Below are positions 8,107-16,263 of a stretch of DNA of 64,000 nucleotides, in pieces. Where the stretch lies: positions 434,001 to 498,000 of the forward strand of contig OY282361.1 in assembly GCA_958295645.1 (NCBI GenBank), in the 5' to 3' direction. This DNA comes from Longimicrobiales bacterium (GTDB lineage: Bacteria > Gemmatimonadota > Gemmatimonadetes > Longimicrobiales > Gaopeijiaceae). The translations under genes were made by a program, and so were the position numbers. Positions within the stretch are counted from its first letter, which is position 1; each line of letters opens with the position of its first letter. The notes below the pieces were generated by a model. It made no database searches. It was given only the letters and a program-made list of their open reading frames with translations, and had not been told where the DNA came from.

Positions 8107-8889
8107 ATGGCGCCTCCTCAACCCCTTGGGCCAAGCGTGTCATTTCCTCAGCCAAGCGCGCCGGGCACGAGCGCAAGCGCGCCGGACACGAGCGAATACG
8201 CGGCCATTGTGCGGGATCGCTTGTCGCGCGTCGCGGAACGGATCGCGGAGGCCACCGGGCGGAGCGGCAGGCCGTCCGGCTCGGTGCGCGTCGTCGCGGT
8301 CGCCAAGGGTCATCCGCCCGCGGCGATCGAGGCGGCGCTGGGCGCGGGCGTCGCCGACATCGGCGAGAACCGCGTGGAGGAGCTCGAGACGAAAGCGTCG
8401 CTGTTTCGGGACCGCGGCGTGCGCTGGCACATGATCGGCCACGTGCAGAGCCGCAAGGCGACACGCGCCTTCGCGCTGGGCGGGTTGATTCACAGCGTGG
8501 ACTCGTTGCGCTTGGCCGGGAAGCTGTCGCGCATCGCCGAAGCGGCCGGCCGAAAGGTTCGGATCCTGGTGCAGGCCAACCTGTCGGGCGAGGCCACGAA
8601 GGGCGGCTTCGGCGCCGAGGCGGCCCTGGACGGCATCGGGGCCGTATCGGCGTTGCCGGGCCTGCGCGTCGAGGGACTGATGACGATGGCCCCGTTCACG
8701 AGCGACGAAGGGGCGGTTCGGGCCGTCTTCGGCCGGGCCAGAGAGATCGCGGCGGCGGCTTCGGCGGCTCTGGGAACGGGACCGCTGGAGCTGTCCATGG
8801 GCATGTCCAACGACTACGTAGCGGCCGTGGAGGAGGGCAGCACCATGGTGCGCCTGGGCACGGCCCTGCTGGGGCGCCGCCCCGGATGA
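8107..8889 (+). CDS. yggS: YggS-type pyridoxal phosphate homeostasis protein
   Basis: Cytosolic PLP-binding protein of the YggS/PROSC family, a single alanine-racemase-like barrel thought to buffer PLP. The PLP lysine lies in RVVAVAKGHP; further family motifs are GENRVEEL, WHMIGHVQSRK, SVDS, VQANLSGEATKGGF, LRVEGLMTMAPF and LSMGMSNDYVAAVEEGSTMVRLG. The first 34 residues are a Pro/Ser-rich extension encoded partly by a 21-bp tandem duplication (8155-8196) and are not part of the fold. A GTG at 8209 would give the usual 226-residue size and may be the true start, since the ATG at 8107 lies directly under the upstream hairpin. The stop overlaps the next ATG. Confidence 0.9.
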   Translation: MAPPQPLGPSVSFPQPSAPGTSASAPDTSEYAAIVRDRLSRVAERIAEATGRSGRPSGSVRVVAVAKGHPPAAIEAALGAGVADIGENRVEELETKASLFRDRGVRWHMIGHVQSRKATRAFALGGLIHSVDSLRLAGKLSRIAEAAGRKVRILVQANLSGEATKGGFGAEAALDGIGAVSALPGLRVEGLMTMAPFTSDEGAVRAVFGRAREIAAAASAALGTGPLELSMGMSNDYVAAVEEGSTMVRLGTALLGRRPG

Positions 8890-9848
8890 CGACGCCCGGG
8901 TTTGCAGGCGAGACGGGAGGCGGGCGGGACGGCCGTTCCGTGCTTGATGCGTCCGGATTCGCCGAGCGCGAGATGGGCCGCCTGCGCGAGGCCGCGGAGG
9001 CGGTGCGGTCGGCCTGTCCGCTGGCGCCTCGGGCCGCGGTCGTGCTGGGCTCGGGCTTGGGCGGCGCCATAGCCGAATGGGAGGCCGAATGCGAGATCCC
9101 CTACGAGAACATCCCGCATTTCCCGCGCTCCACGGCGCCGGGCCACCGGGGCCGGCTGATCCTGGGCAGGGTCGGCGGGATGCCGGTGGCCGCCATGCAG
9201 GGCCGCTGCCATCTGTACGAGGGCTACTCCGGCGCCGAGGTGGTCTTCCCGGTGCGGGTCATGAAGCTCCTGGGCGTTCGCGTGCTCGTCGCGACGGCCG
9301 CGGTCGGCTGTCTCAACGATCTCTGGGCGCCGGGCGACCTGGTGCTCGTCAGCGACCACATCAACCTTCAAGGGGCGAGCCCGCTTGCCGGTCCCAACCT
9401 GGACGCCCTGGGACCTCGCTTCCCCGACATGTCGGCGCCGTACGACGCGCAACTCCAAGAGCGGGCCATGGCCTCCGCGGCGGGGGCCGGGATTCGGCTG
9501 TGGCGCGGCGTCTACGCGGCCATGGCGGGGCCGCAGCTCGAGACGCGCGCCGAGCATCGCATGCTGCGCACCATGGGGGCCGACGTAGTGGGCATGTCCA
9601 CCGTGCCCGAGGTGACCGCGGCGCACCACATGGGCCTGCGCGCGCTGGCGCTGGCCGTCGTGACCAACACCTGCCTTCCCGTCCCGGAACCCGCCACCGC
9701 CGAATCCGTCGTCGCGGCCGCCCAGACCGCCGCGCCCAACGTGGCCCGCATCGTCGAGGACGTCCTGGCGGCGCTCGCTCGGGCGGAGGAAGCCCTCGCC
9801 GGCGATTCCCCCGGCGCGGAGGGCCCGACGCCGGACGAAGTCCCCTGA
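8886..9848 (+). CDS. Purine nucleoside phosphorylase (trimeric PNP-I type)
   Basis: Phosphorolysis of purine ribo- and deoxyribonucleosides to free base and sugar-1-phosphate, feeding Hpt-type salvage. Family features: VVLGSGLGG (phosphate loop), FPRSTAPGHRGRLILG, MQGRCHLYEGY with the catalytic-loop HxYEG, VSDHINLQG, MAGPQLETRAEHRML and VGMSTVPEVTAAHHMGLRALALAVVTN, where M-S-T-x-x-E binds the base and sugar. The ATG at 8886 overlaps the yggS stop as ATGA and gives 320 residues including a 35-residue lead and a low-complexity tail. The usual N-P-L-x-G-P-N segment reads S-P-L-A-G-P-N, a mild deviation. Confidence 0.92.
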   Translation: MTTPGFAGETGGGRDGRSVLDASGFAEREMGRLREAAEAVRSACPLAPRAAVVLGSGLGGAIAEWEAECEIPYENIPHFPRSTAPGHRGRLILGRVGGMPVAAMQGRCHLYEGYSGAEVVFPVRVMKLLGVRVLVATAAVGCLNDLWAPGDLVLVSDHINLQGASPLAGPNLDALGPRFPDMSAPYDAQLQERAMASAAGAGIRLWRGVYAAMAGPQLETRAEHRMLRTMGADVVGMSTVPEVTAAHHMGLRALALAVVTNTCLPVPEPATAESVVAAAQTAAPNVARIVEDVLAALARAEEALAGDSPGAEGPTPDEVP

Positions 9849-9850
9849 CC

Positions 9851-12800
9851 ATGCGCTTTCCGCAACCCCCTGCGTCTCTGCCCGCCTTGGAAGAGAGCGT
9901 GCTGGCCATGTGGCGCGAGCAGGACACGTTCCGGCAATCCCAGGAGGCGGCGGGAGAGGCGGGCGACTTCGTCTTCTTCGAGGGACCGCCGACGGCCAAC
10001 GGCCGCCCCGGCCTGCACCACGTCGTCAGCCGCGCGATCAAGGATCTCGTGTGCCGCTACCAGACCATGCTGGGCAAGCGCGTCACCCGCATCGCGGGAT
10101 GGGACACGCACGGCCTGCCGGTCGAGATCGAGGCCCAGAAGCGGCTCGGCATCGCCGGCAAGCAGGAGATCGAGGAACGCGGGGTCGCTTGGTTCAACGA
10201 GCAGTGCCGGTCGTCCGTCTTCCTCTACAAGAGAGAGTGGGAGAAGTTCTCCGAGCGGATCGGGTACTGGCTGGACTACTCGCGTCCCTACGCCACGCTG
10301 GACCCCAGCTACGTCGAGTCGGTGTGGTGGCTGCTCAAGCAGATGGCGGACCGGGGACTGCTGTACCGGGGGCACAAGGTCGTGCCGTGGTGCCCGGCCG
10401 ACGAGACGGTTCTCTCCTCCCACGAGCTGTCGCTGGGCTACCGGGACGTCGAGGACCCCTCGCTCTACGCCGTGCTGGACCTGCTGGACGGCTCGGGGCG
10501 GGGCCTGCTCGTCTGGACCACGACGCCCTGGACGCTCGTGGCGAACGTGGCCTTGGCGATCAACCCGAAGCTGGAGTACGTGGAGGCCGAACACGAGGGA
10601 AGGGTGGTGATCGTGGCCCGCGACCGGGCGGAAGCGCTGCTGGGGAGCGGCGCCCTGCGCGGACGAGTCGCCCCCGAAGACCTCCTCGGGAAGCGCTACC
10701 GGCGTCTCTTCGACTTGGTGCCGGAAGCCTGCGCGAAGGGGCGGGCCTGGGAGATCGTGCCCGGCGAGTTCGTGACGTCCGATGAGGGCGCCGGGATCGT
10801 GCACTTGGCGCCGGCCTACGGCGCGGACGACTACCAAGCGGGCAAGGAACTGGGCTTGGCCGTGCTGGAGCCGCTTCGGACGGACGGCCGCTTCGACCCG
10901 GCGCTGCCGCTCGTGGGCGGCATGTTCTTCAAGGACGCCGACGACGTGCTGGTGGACGACTTGGCCGAGCGAGGCCGCGTCTTCCGGTACGGGCGCAAGG
11001 TGCACTCCTACCCGCACTGCTGGCGTTGCGAGTCCCCGCTCGTCTACATGGCGCGCCACAGCTGGTTCGCGCGGACCTCCGAGTTGCGCCGCGATCTGGT
11101 GGAAAACAACCAGCAGGTGTCCTGGCATCCGCCGGAAGTGGGCCGCGGCCGCTTCGAGGCATGGCTCAAGGGCGCCGTGGACTGGGCTCTGTCGCGAGAC
11201 CGGTATTGGGGGACGCCGCTGCCGGTCTGGGTGTCGGAGGACGACCCCGGGCGCGTCGAGTGGATCGGCAGCTTCGAGGAGCTGGCGGCCAAGATGGGCG
11301 GTCTGCCGGCGGACTTCGACCCGCACAGACCCTTCATCGACGATCTGGTCTGGACCTGTCCGGAGACCGGCTCGGTCATGCGCCGCACGCCCGAAGTGCT
11401 CGACGTGTGGTTCGACTCGGGGGCCATGCCCTGGGCGCAGTGGCACTACCCGTTCGAGAACGGGGAGCAGTTCGAACGCCACTTCCCCGCCGACTTCATC
11501 TGCGAGGCGGTGGACCAGACGCGCGGCTGGTTCTATTCGCTCCACGCCATTTCGACTCTGCTCGGCGCCGGCCCCGCGTTTCGCAACGTGATCGTCAACG
11601 ACCTGATCCTAGACGCTCGGGGCCGCAAGATGTCGAAGTCCCGCGGGAACACCGTGGACCCTTGGGAGGCGGTGGCGGACCTGGGCGCCGACGGCCTGCG
11701 CTGGTACCTGATCACCGTCAGCAATCCCTGGCTGCCGACCCGCTACGACCCGACGGCCGCCAAGGAGTCCGCCGCCCGCTTCTTCGACACGCTGTTCAAC
11801 ACGTACCGGTTCTTCGCCTTGTACGGCGAAATCGAGGCCTGGGATCCGTCCGCTTCCGCCCCGCCGCCCGCCGCCCGCCCGGTCTTGGACCGCTGGCTGC
11901 TGTCCCGGTTGCAGGGCCTCGTGGTTCGCGCGAGAGCGGAATTGGACGGCTACAACCCCACCCGCGCCTACCGCCAGCTCGCCAGCTTCGTGGACGGCGA
12001 CCTCTCCAACTGGTACGTGCGGCGCGCGCGGCCGCGCTTCTGGGGCGCCACCCGTGCCGAGGACGCGGCGGCGGCGTTTGCGACGCTCCACGAGACGCTT
12101 CGTGTGGTGGCCCTGCTGCTTGCGCCGGTCGCGCCCTTCGCGTCGGACTGGTTGCACCGCGCGCTCGCCGGACGCTCGAGCCACGCCGAACGCTTCCCGG
12201 CCGCCGCCCCCGAGCTCGCGGACGAAGCGCTCGAAGCGCAGATGGCGCACGTGCGCGCGCTGAGCACGCTCGCCAGGGCTGCCCGGGAGGAACTCGGCCT
12301 GCGCGTGAGGCAGCCGTTGCGGCGGATGCGCGCGGTCGTTCCGGGGCCGCCGCCGACCGGCGACGCCCTGCAGCTGCTCAAGGACGAGATCAACGTGAAG
12401 GAGATCGAGTTCGCGGGCTCCGCGGACGGCTTGGCGACCCTCTCCGCGCGTCCCCGGTTTCGTGCGCTCGGACGGCGTTTCGGAAAGCTCACGCCGGAGG
12501 CGGCGGAGCGCATTCGCGAGCTGGGCCACGAGGAGCTGGCGGCCTTCCGCGGCGGCGGCGCCCTGAGCGTCCAGGTGGGCGGCGAACGGGTCGAGCTGGG
12601 AGCGGAGGACCTCGAGCTCGTGTCCCAGGCGCGCGGCGATTGGGTCGTGCGCTCGGACGGCCGTTGCGTGGCCGCGCTCGACCCGGCGCTCACGGAGGAG
12701 CTCGTGCGCGAAGGGTTGGCGCGCGACTTGGTGAACCGCATTCAGCGCGTCCGCAGGGAGGAGGGGCTCGCCGTGAAGGACCGCATTCGTCTGGGCATCG

Positions 12801-12973
12801 GAGGCGGGCCGGCCGTCGTCGCAGCGGCGCAGGAGCACGGCGGCCACATCGCCCGCGAAACCTTGGCCGTGTCGGTGGAGGCGCGCGAGGCGCTGGGCCG
12901 CCAGTTCAAGTCGCGGCACGAGTTCGTGATCTCGGGCGAGGACGTCGTGCTCGGCGTCGCAGCCGTGTCCTGA
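9851..12973 (+). CDS. ileS: Isoleucyl-tRNA synthetase, type 2 (IleRS2)
   Basis: Charges tRNA-Ile. The length (1040 residues) and sequences such as GPPTANGRPG, WDTHGLPVEIEAQKRLGI and WCPADETVLSSHELSLGY identify the eukaryote-like type 2 class, which is naturally insensitive to mupirocin. The editing domain follows LLVWTTTPWTLVANVALA, KMSKS is at residues 593-597, and the anticodon-binding region lies after PVLDRWLLSRL. The class I HIGH signature is altered: residues 54-57 (10010-10021) read G-L-H-H, a GXHH instead of HXGH. It starts two bases after the PNP stop. It is the only ileS visible here; whether an IleRS1 exists elsewhere cannot be seen. Confidence 0.96.
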   Translation: MRFPQPPASLPALEESVLAMWREQDTFRQSQEAAGEAGDFVFFEGPPTANGRPGLHHVVSRAIKDLVCRYQTMLGKRVTRIAGWDTHGLPVEIEAQKRLGIAGKQEIEERGVAWFNEQCRSSVFLYKREWEKFSERIGYWLDYSRPYATLDPSYVESVWWLLKQMADRGLLYRGHKVVPWCPADETVLSSHELSLGYRDVEDPSLYAVLDLLDGSGRGLLVWTTTPWTLVANVALAINPKLEYVEAEHEGRVVIVARDRAEALLGSGALRGRVAPEDLLGKRYRRLFDLVPEACAKGRAWEIVPGEFVTSDEGAGIVHLAPAYGADDYQAGKELGLAVLEPLRTDGRFDPALPLVGGMFFKDADDVLVDDLAERGRVFRYGRKVHSYPHCWRCESPLVYMARHSWFARTSELRRDLVENNQQVSWHPPEVGRGRFEAWLKGAVDWALSRDRYWGTPLPVWVSEDDPGRVEWIGSFEELAAKMGGLPADFDPHRPFIDDLVWTCPETGSVMRRTPEVLDVWFDSGAMPWAQWHYPFENGEQFERHFPADFICEAVDQTRGWFYSLHAISTLLGAGPAFRNVIVNDLILDARGRKMSKSRGNTVDPWEAVADLGADGLRWYLITVSNPWLPTRYDPTAAKESAARFFDTLFNTYRFFALYGEIEAWDPSASAPPPAARPVLDRWLLSRLQGLVVRARAELDGYNPTRAYRQLASFVDGDLSNWYVRRARPRFWGATRAEDAAAAFATLHETLRVVALLLAPVAPFASDWLHRALAGRSSHAERFPAAAPELADEALEAQMAHVRALSTLARAAREELGLRVRQPLRRMRAVVPGPPPTGDALQLLKDEINVKEIEFAGSADGLATLSARPRFRALGRRFGKLTPEAAERIRELGHEELAAFRGGGALSVQVGGERVELGAEDLELVSQARGDWVVRSDGRCVAALDPALTEELVREGLARDLVNRIQRVRREEGLAVKDRIRLGIGGGPAVVAAAQEHGGHIARETLAVSVEAREALGRQFKSRHEFVISGEDVVLGVAAVS

Positions 12974-12980
12974 AGGAGTC

Positions 12981-13958
12981 GTGCGAGCAGAGCCCGGGCC
13001 GGGAAGCCGCCGTCGCTGGACGGCCTCCGAAGGCGCGTCGGGCCGGCTGGACATGCACTTGGCGTCGCAGCTGGAGACGTCGCGCAGCCGAGCGGCCGGG
13101 CTGATCGAGGAAGGACGGGTCCTGGTGGACGGCCGGGCGCCGAAGAAGTCCGACCTAGTTGCGGAGGGGCAGGCGATCGAAGTGTCGGTCCCGCCCCCGG
13201 CGCCCGCCGCGGCCGAGCCCGAGGACATCCCCATCGACATCCTCTTCGAGGACGCGGACGTGGTCGTGGTCGACAAGCCCGCCGGCCTGGTCGTGCATCC
13301 CGCGCCCGGCCATCCGCGCGGCACGCTGGTGAACGCGCTGCTGCACCGTCTGGACGGTCGGCTCTCGGGAATCGGCGGCGCGCTGCGGCCGGGCATCGTG
13401 CACCGGCTCGACCGCGACACCTCGGGCCTGATGGTGGCGGCCAAGTCCGGCCGGGCGCACCGGGCGCTGTCGCGGGCCTTGCAGGAACGCGCGGTGGGCC
13501 GCACCTACCTGGCGGCGCTCTGGGGCGCCCTGCCGGAATCTCCCCTGGCGGTGGACCGCCCGATCGGCCGGCATCCCCGCGAGCGCAGGCAAATGGCCGT
13601 CGTGGCCGGGGGGCGTCCCGCGCAGACCCGGTTCCGGGTGGTCGAGCAGTGGCCCGCGACCTGCCTCTGCGAAGCCAAGTTGACCACCGGCCGCACGCAT
13701 CAGATTCGCGTCCACGCCGCCGCCGCCGGCCACCCGGTGGTGGGCGACGCCGTGTACGGGGCGGGCCGCGACAGGGGATTCCAAGGCCCGGCCGGACGCT
13801 GGGCCCGCGAGTTGGCCCGGCGAACGCCCCGCCAGTTCCTGCACGCCTGCCGACTGGCCTTCGCGCACCCTGCGACCGGCGCCGAGATGGCCTTCGAGTC
13901 TCCGTTGCCCCCGGATCTGGAGGGCGTGCGGCGCTGGGCGACGGAATCCTCGAGTTGA
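12981..13958 (+). CDS. rluD: RluD-family 23S rRNA pseudouridine synthase
   Basis: Pseudouridylates 23S rRNA, by similarity the helix 69 uridines. An S4 RNA-binding domain (RLDMHLASQLETSRSRAAGLIEEGRVLVDG, residues about 22-52) precedes the catalytic domain, whose signature GIVHRLDRDTSGLMV includes the catalytic Asp. Later family motifs are KLTTGRTHQIRVHAAAAGHPVVGD and FLHACRLAFAHPATG. The GTG at 12981 lies only two bases after AAGGAG, which is tight; no later start would keep the S4 domain, so it is retained. It follows ileS by seven bases and looks co-transcribed with it. Confidence 0.93.
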   Translation: MRAEPGPGSRRRWTASEGASGRLDMHLASQLETSRSRAAGLIEEGRVLVDGRAPKKSDLVAEGQAIEVSVPPPAPAAAEPEDIPIDILFEDADVVVVDKPAGLVVHPAPGHPRGTLVNALLHRLDGRLSGIGGALRPGIVHRLDRDTSGLMVAAKSGRAHRALSRALQERAVGRTYLAALWGALPESPLAVDRPIGRHPRERRQMAVVAGGRPAQTRFRVVEQWPATCLCEAKLTTGRTHQIRVHAAAAGHPVVGDAVYGAGRDRGFQGPAGRWARELARRTPRQFLHACRLAFAHPATGAEMAFESPLPPDLEGVRRWATESSS

Positions 13959-13991
13959 CCCGTCCCGCAGGCTTCGCTTAGCCTTTGCGTC

Positions 13992-14189
13992 ATGGCGACA
14001 CAAAACTCCGCTTCCTCTACGACCGCCTCTTCGCTCAAGTTCTCGCGAACCAACGTCTGGTTGCTGGTGGCGGCGCTCGCAACGATTTCGCTGGGCTATT
14101 TCCTGCTGGACCAGGGCTCCATCACCGCGGCGCCGGTCTTGCTGGTGCTGGGCTATGTGGTTCTGCTTCCGCTGGCCATCATCGCCTAG
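13992..14189 (+). CDS. Small two-helix membrane protein
   Basis: A 65-residue protein: about 19 polar residues (Ser/Thr/Ala-rich), then two hydrophobic segments, NVWLLVAALATISLGYFLLD and APVLLVLGYVVLLPLAIIA, joined by a short loop with G-S-I-T. The layout resembles DUF3098-type small membrane proteins, but I cannot confirm that without a search. The ATG at 13992 is preceded by weak pairing only. It sits between rluD and an ABC-F gene, all on the plus strand, and its composition is as expected for a real membrane protein. Confidence 0.7.
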   Translation: MATQNSASSTTASSLKFSRTNVWLLVAALATISLGYFLLDQGSITAAPVLLVLGYVVLLPLAIIA

Positions 14190-14213
14190 CGCTCGGCAGC
14201 CGGGCGGCGCCCG

Positions 14214-16157
14214 GTGATCTCCGCGAAGGATTTGGCGAAGTCGTTCGGCGACCGCACGCTCTTCGCGGACGTGTCCTTCCAGCTTGCGGCCGGGGAGCGC
14301 TACGGCGTGGTCGGCGCCAACGGCAGCGGGAAGAGCACGTTGCTCGACATCCTCTCGGGGCGCACCGAGCCCTCGGCCGGGACGGTCTCCATGCCCGGCG
14401 GCACGCGGCTCGGGGTTCTGGGACAGCGTCGCTTCCTGAAGGACGCGGACTCCGTGCTGAGCGTCGCGCTCATGGGCAACGAGGAGCTGTGGCGGGCCAT
14501 GGCGGAGAAGGAGGAGATGCTGGCTGGCCCAGAGGAAGACTTCGACGCGAACCGGTTCTCGCGGCTCGAGGAAGCGGTGCAGCGGCACGACGGCTACGCG
14601 GCCGAAGCCGCGGCGGCCTCCATTCTGGAAGGGCTGGGGATTCCGGCCGAGAGTCACGGCCGTCCGCTGTCCACGCTCTCCGGCGGATACAGGCTGCGCG
14701 TGGGCCTGGCCCAGGTCCTGGCCGGCAGTCCCGACGCGCTGCTGCTCGACGAGCCCACCAACCACCTGGACGTCCTGTCGATTCGGTGGCTGGAGAAGTT
14801 CCTGCAAGGGTTCCGCGGTCCCGTGGCGGTCGTGAGCCACGACCACCGCTTCCTCGACAACGTGGCGACGCACATGCTGGACGTCGACTACGAGACCGTC
14901 CTCGCGTATCCGGGCAACTACACGCGCTTCGCCAAGGCCAAGCGGGCCGAGCGGGAGCGCCGCGAGAAGGAGATCGCGGCCCGCCGCCGGGAGATCGCCC
15001 GCCACCAGCAGTTCGTGGATCGCTTTCGGGCCAAGGCGACCAAGGCGCGCCAAGCCCAGAGCAAGCTTCGCCTGATCGAGAAGAAGGCCGCAGGGCTGGA
15101 GGAACTTCCGCGAAGCTCGAGGCGATACCCGGTCTTTCGCTTCGAGCAGGAGCGGCCCAGCGGTCGCGAAGCGCTCAAGGTGGAAGGCCTCTCGAAGTCC
15201 TACGGAGCCAACCAAGTCCTGTCCGGCGTGTCCTTGCGCGTGAACCGCGGAGACCGCCTTGCGATCTTGGGGCCCAACGGAATCGGCAAGTCCACGCTGC
15301 TCAAGATCGTCGCCGGGGACTTGGCCGCGGACAGCGGATCCGCCGTCTGGGGATATCAGGCGCAGCCGGGCTACTTCGCTCAGGATCAGGCGCGCCACTT
15401 CGACTCCCCGAATCAATCCGCCGAAGCCTGGATCGAAGAGCGTTGCGGCGGAAGAGGCGCCGGCTACGCGCGCGGCCAGATGGGCAAGGCGCTCTTCACC
15501 GGCGACGACGCGGCCAAGCGAGTCGGCGACCTGTCGGGGGGCGAAGCGGCCCGGCTCGTGTTCTGCAGTCTGGCGATCCAGCGACCCAACGTGCTGCTCT
15601 TGGACGAGCCCACGAACCATCTGGACCTCGAATCGATCGAAGCGCTGGTGGACGGACTGCGCTCGTACGACGGCACGGTGGTCTTCGTCTCCCACGATCG
15701 TTGGCTGGTGAGCCGCCTGGCCAACCGGATCGTGGAGATATCGGCGGAGCGGGTTCGCGACTTCCACGGGTCCTACGACGACTACGTGCACTACTGCGGC
15801 GACGACCGCCTCGACGCCCCCGCAAGTCGGCCAGCCCGCGCCCGGCGGGAGGCTCGCGCGGAGTCGCGGCGCGAAACCGGCGGGCGTCGCAGGGGCAGGC
15901 CCGCCCCGTCCGGGCGGCAGGATGCGGAGGATCGGCAAGGGCGCGTTCTCGCTCGCCTGGAGGCCGCGGAGGAGAGGATGGCGGAGATCGACGCCGTCTT
16001 CGCCCAGCCCTCCTACTTCGCCGAGGCCGCGCAGGAAGAGGTGCGGGACCTGAACGCGGAACGCGCGGCGCTCGCGGCCCGGATCGAGGGGCTCGCCGCC
16101 GAATGGGACGAGGTGGAGCAGAGGCTGGAGGCGGCGACAGGGGCGGATCGGCTCTAG
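14214..16157 (+). CDS. ABC-F family ATPase (Uup/EttA-like)
   Basis: Soluble twin-ATPase of the ABC-F family, which acts at the ribosome and does not transport. First cassette: Walker A GANGSGKST, signature LSGGYRLRVGLAQ, Walker B ALLLDEPTNHLD. A linker rich in Lys/Arg (about residues 240-300, the P-site tRNA interaction motif region) leads to the second cassette: Walker A GPNGIGKST, signature LSGGEAARLVFC, Walker B VLLLDEPTNHLDLES. After residue 530 comes an Arg-rich region and a predicted coiled coil, as in Uup. Start is GTG at 14214. Whether it is a housekeeping factor or an antibiotic-protection type cannot be decided from sequence alone. Confidence 0.92.
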   Translation: MISAKDLAKSFGDRTLFADVSFQLAAGERYGVVGANGSGKSTLLDILSGRTEPSAGTVSMPGGTRLGVLGQRRFLKDADSVLSVALMGNEELWRAMAEKEEMLAGPEEDFDANRFSRLEEAVQRHDGYAAEAAAASILEGLGIPAESHGRPLSTLSGGYRLRVGLAQVLAGSPDALLLDEPTNHLDVLSIRWLEKFLQGFRGPVAVVSHDHRFLDNVATHMLDVDYETVLAYPGNYTRFAKAKRAERERREKEIAARRREIARHQQFVDRFRAKATKARQAQSKLRLIEKKAAGLEELPRSSRRYPVFRFEQERPSGREALKVEGLSKSYGANQVLSGVSLRVNRGDRLAILGPNGIGKSTLLKIVAGDLAADSGSAVWGYQAQPGYFAQDQARHFDSPNQSAEAWIEERCGGRGAGYARGQMGKALFTGDDAAKRVGDLSGGEAARLVFCSLAIQRPNVLLLDEPTNHLDLESIEALVDGLRSYDGTVVFVSHDRWLVSRLANRIVEISAERVRDFHGSYDDYVHYCGDDRLDAPASRPARARREARAESRRETGGRRRGRPAPSGRQDAEDRQGRVLARLEAAEERMAEIDAVFAQPSYFAEAAQEEVRDLNAERAALAARIEGLAAEWDEVEQRLEAATGADRL

Positions 16158-16191
16158 GCCTGGGGCCGTCGGGCTGGCTTGGCGGTCGGAC

Positions 16192-16219
16192 TTGACGCCG
16201 CTCGCGCAACGCACATAAG
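16192..16219 (+). promoter_or_regulatory. Sigma-70-like promoter before the NCS2 permease
   Basis: TTGACG (16192-16197) and CATAAG (16214-16219) with a 16-bp spacer, 45 bases upstream of the permease start and directly after the ABC-F gene. Confidence 0.45.
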
Positions 16220-16263
16220 CTGGAGCGCTGGACACTGGCCGCCTCCATTCCGAGCAGCAGCCC

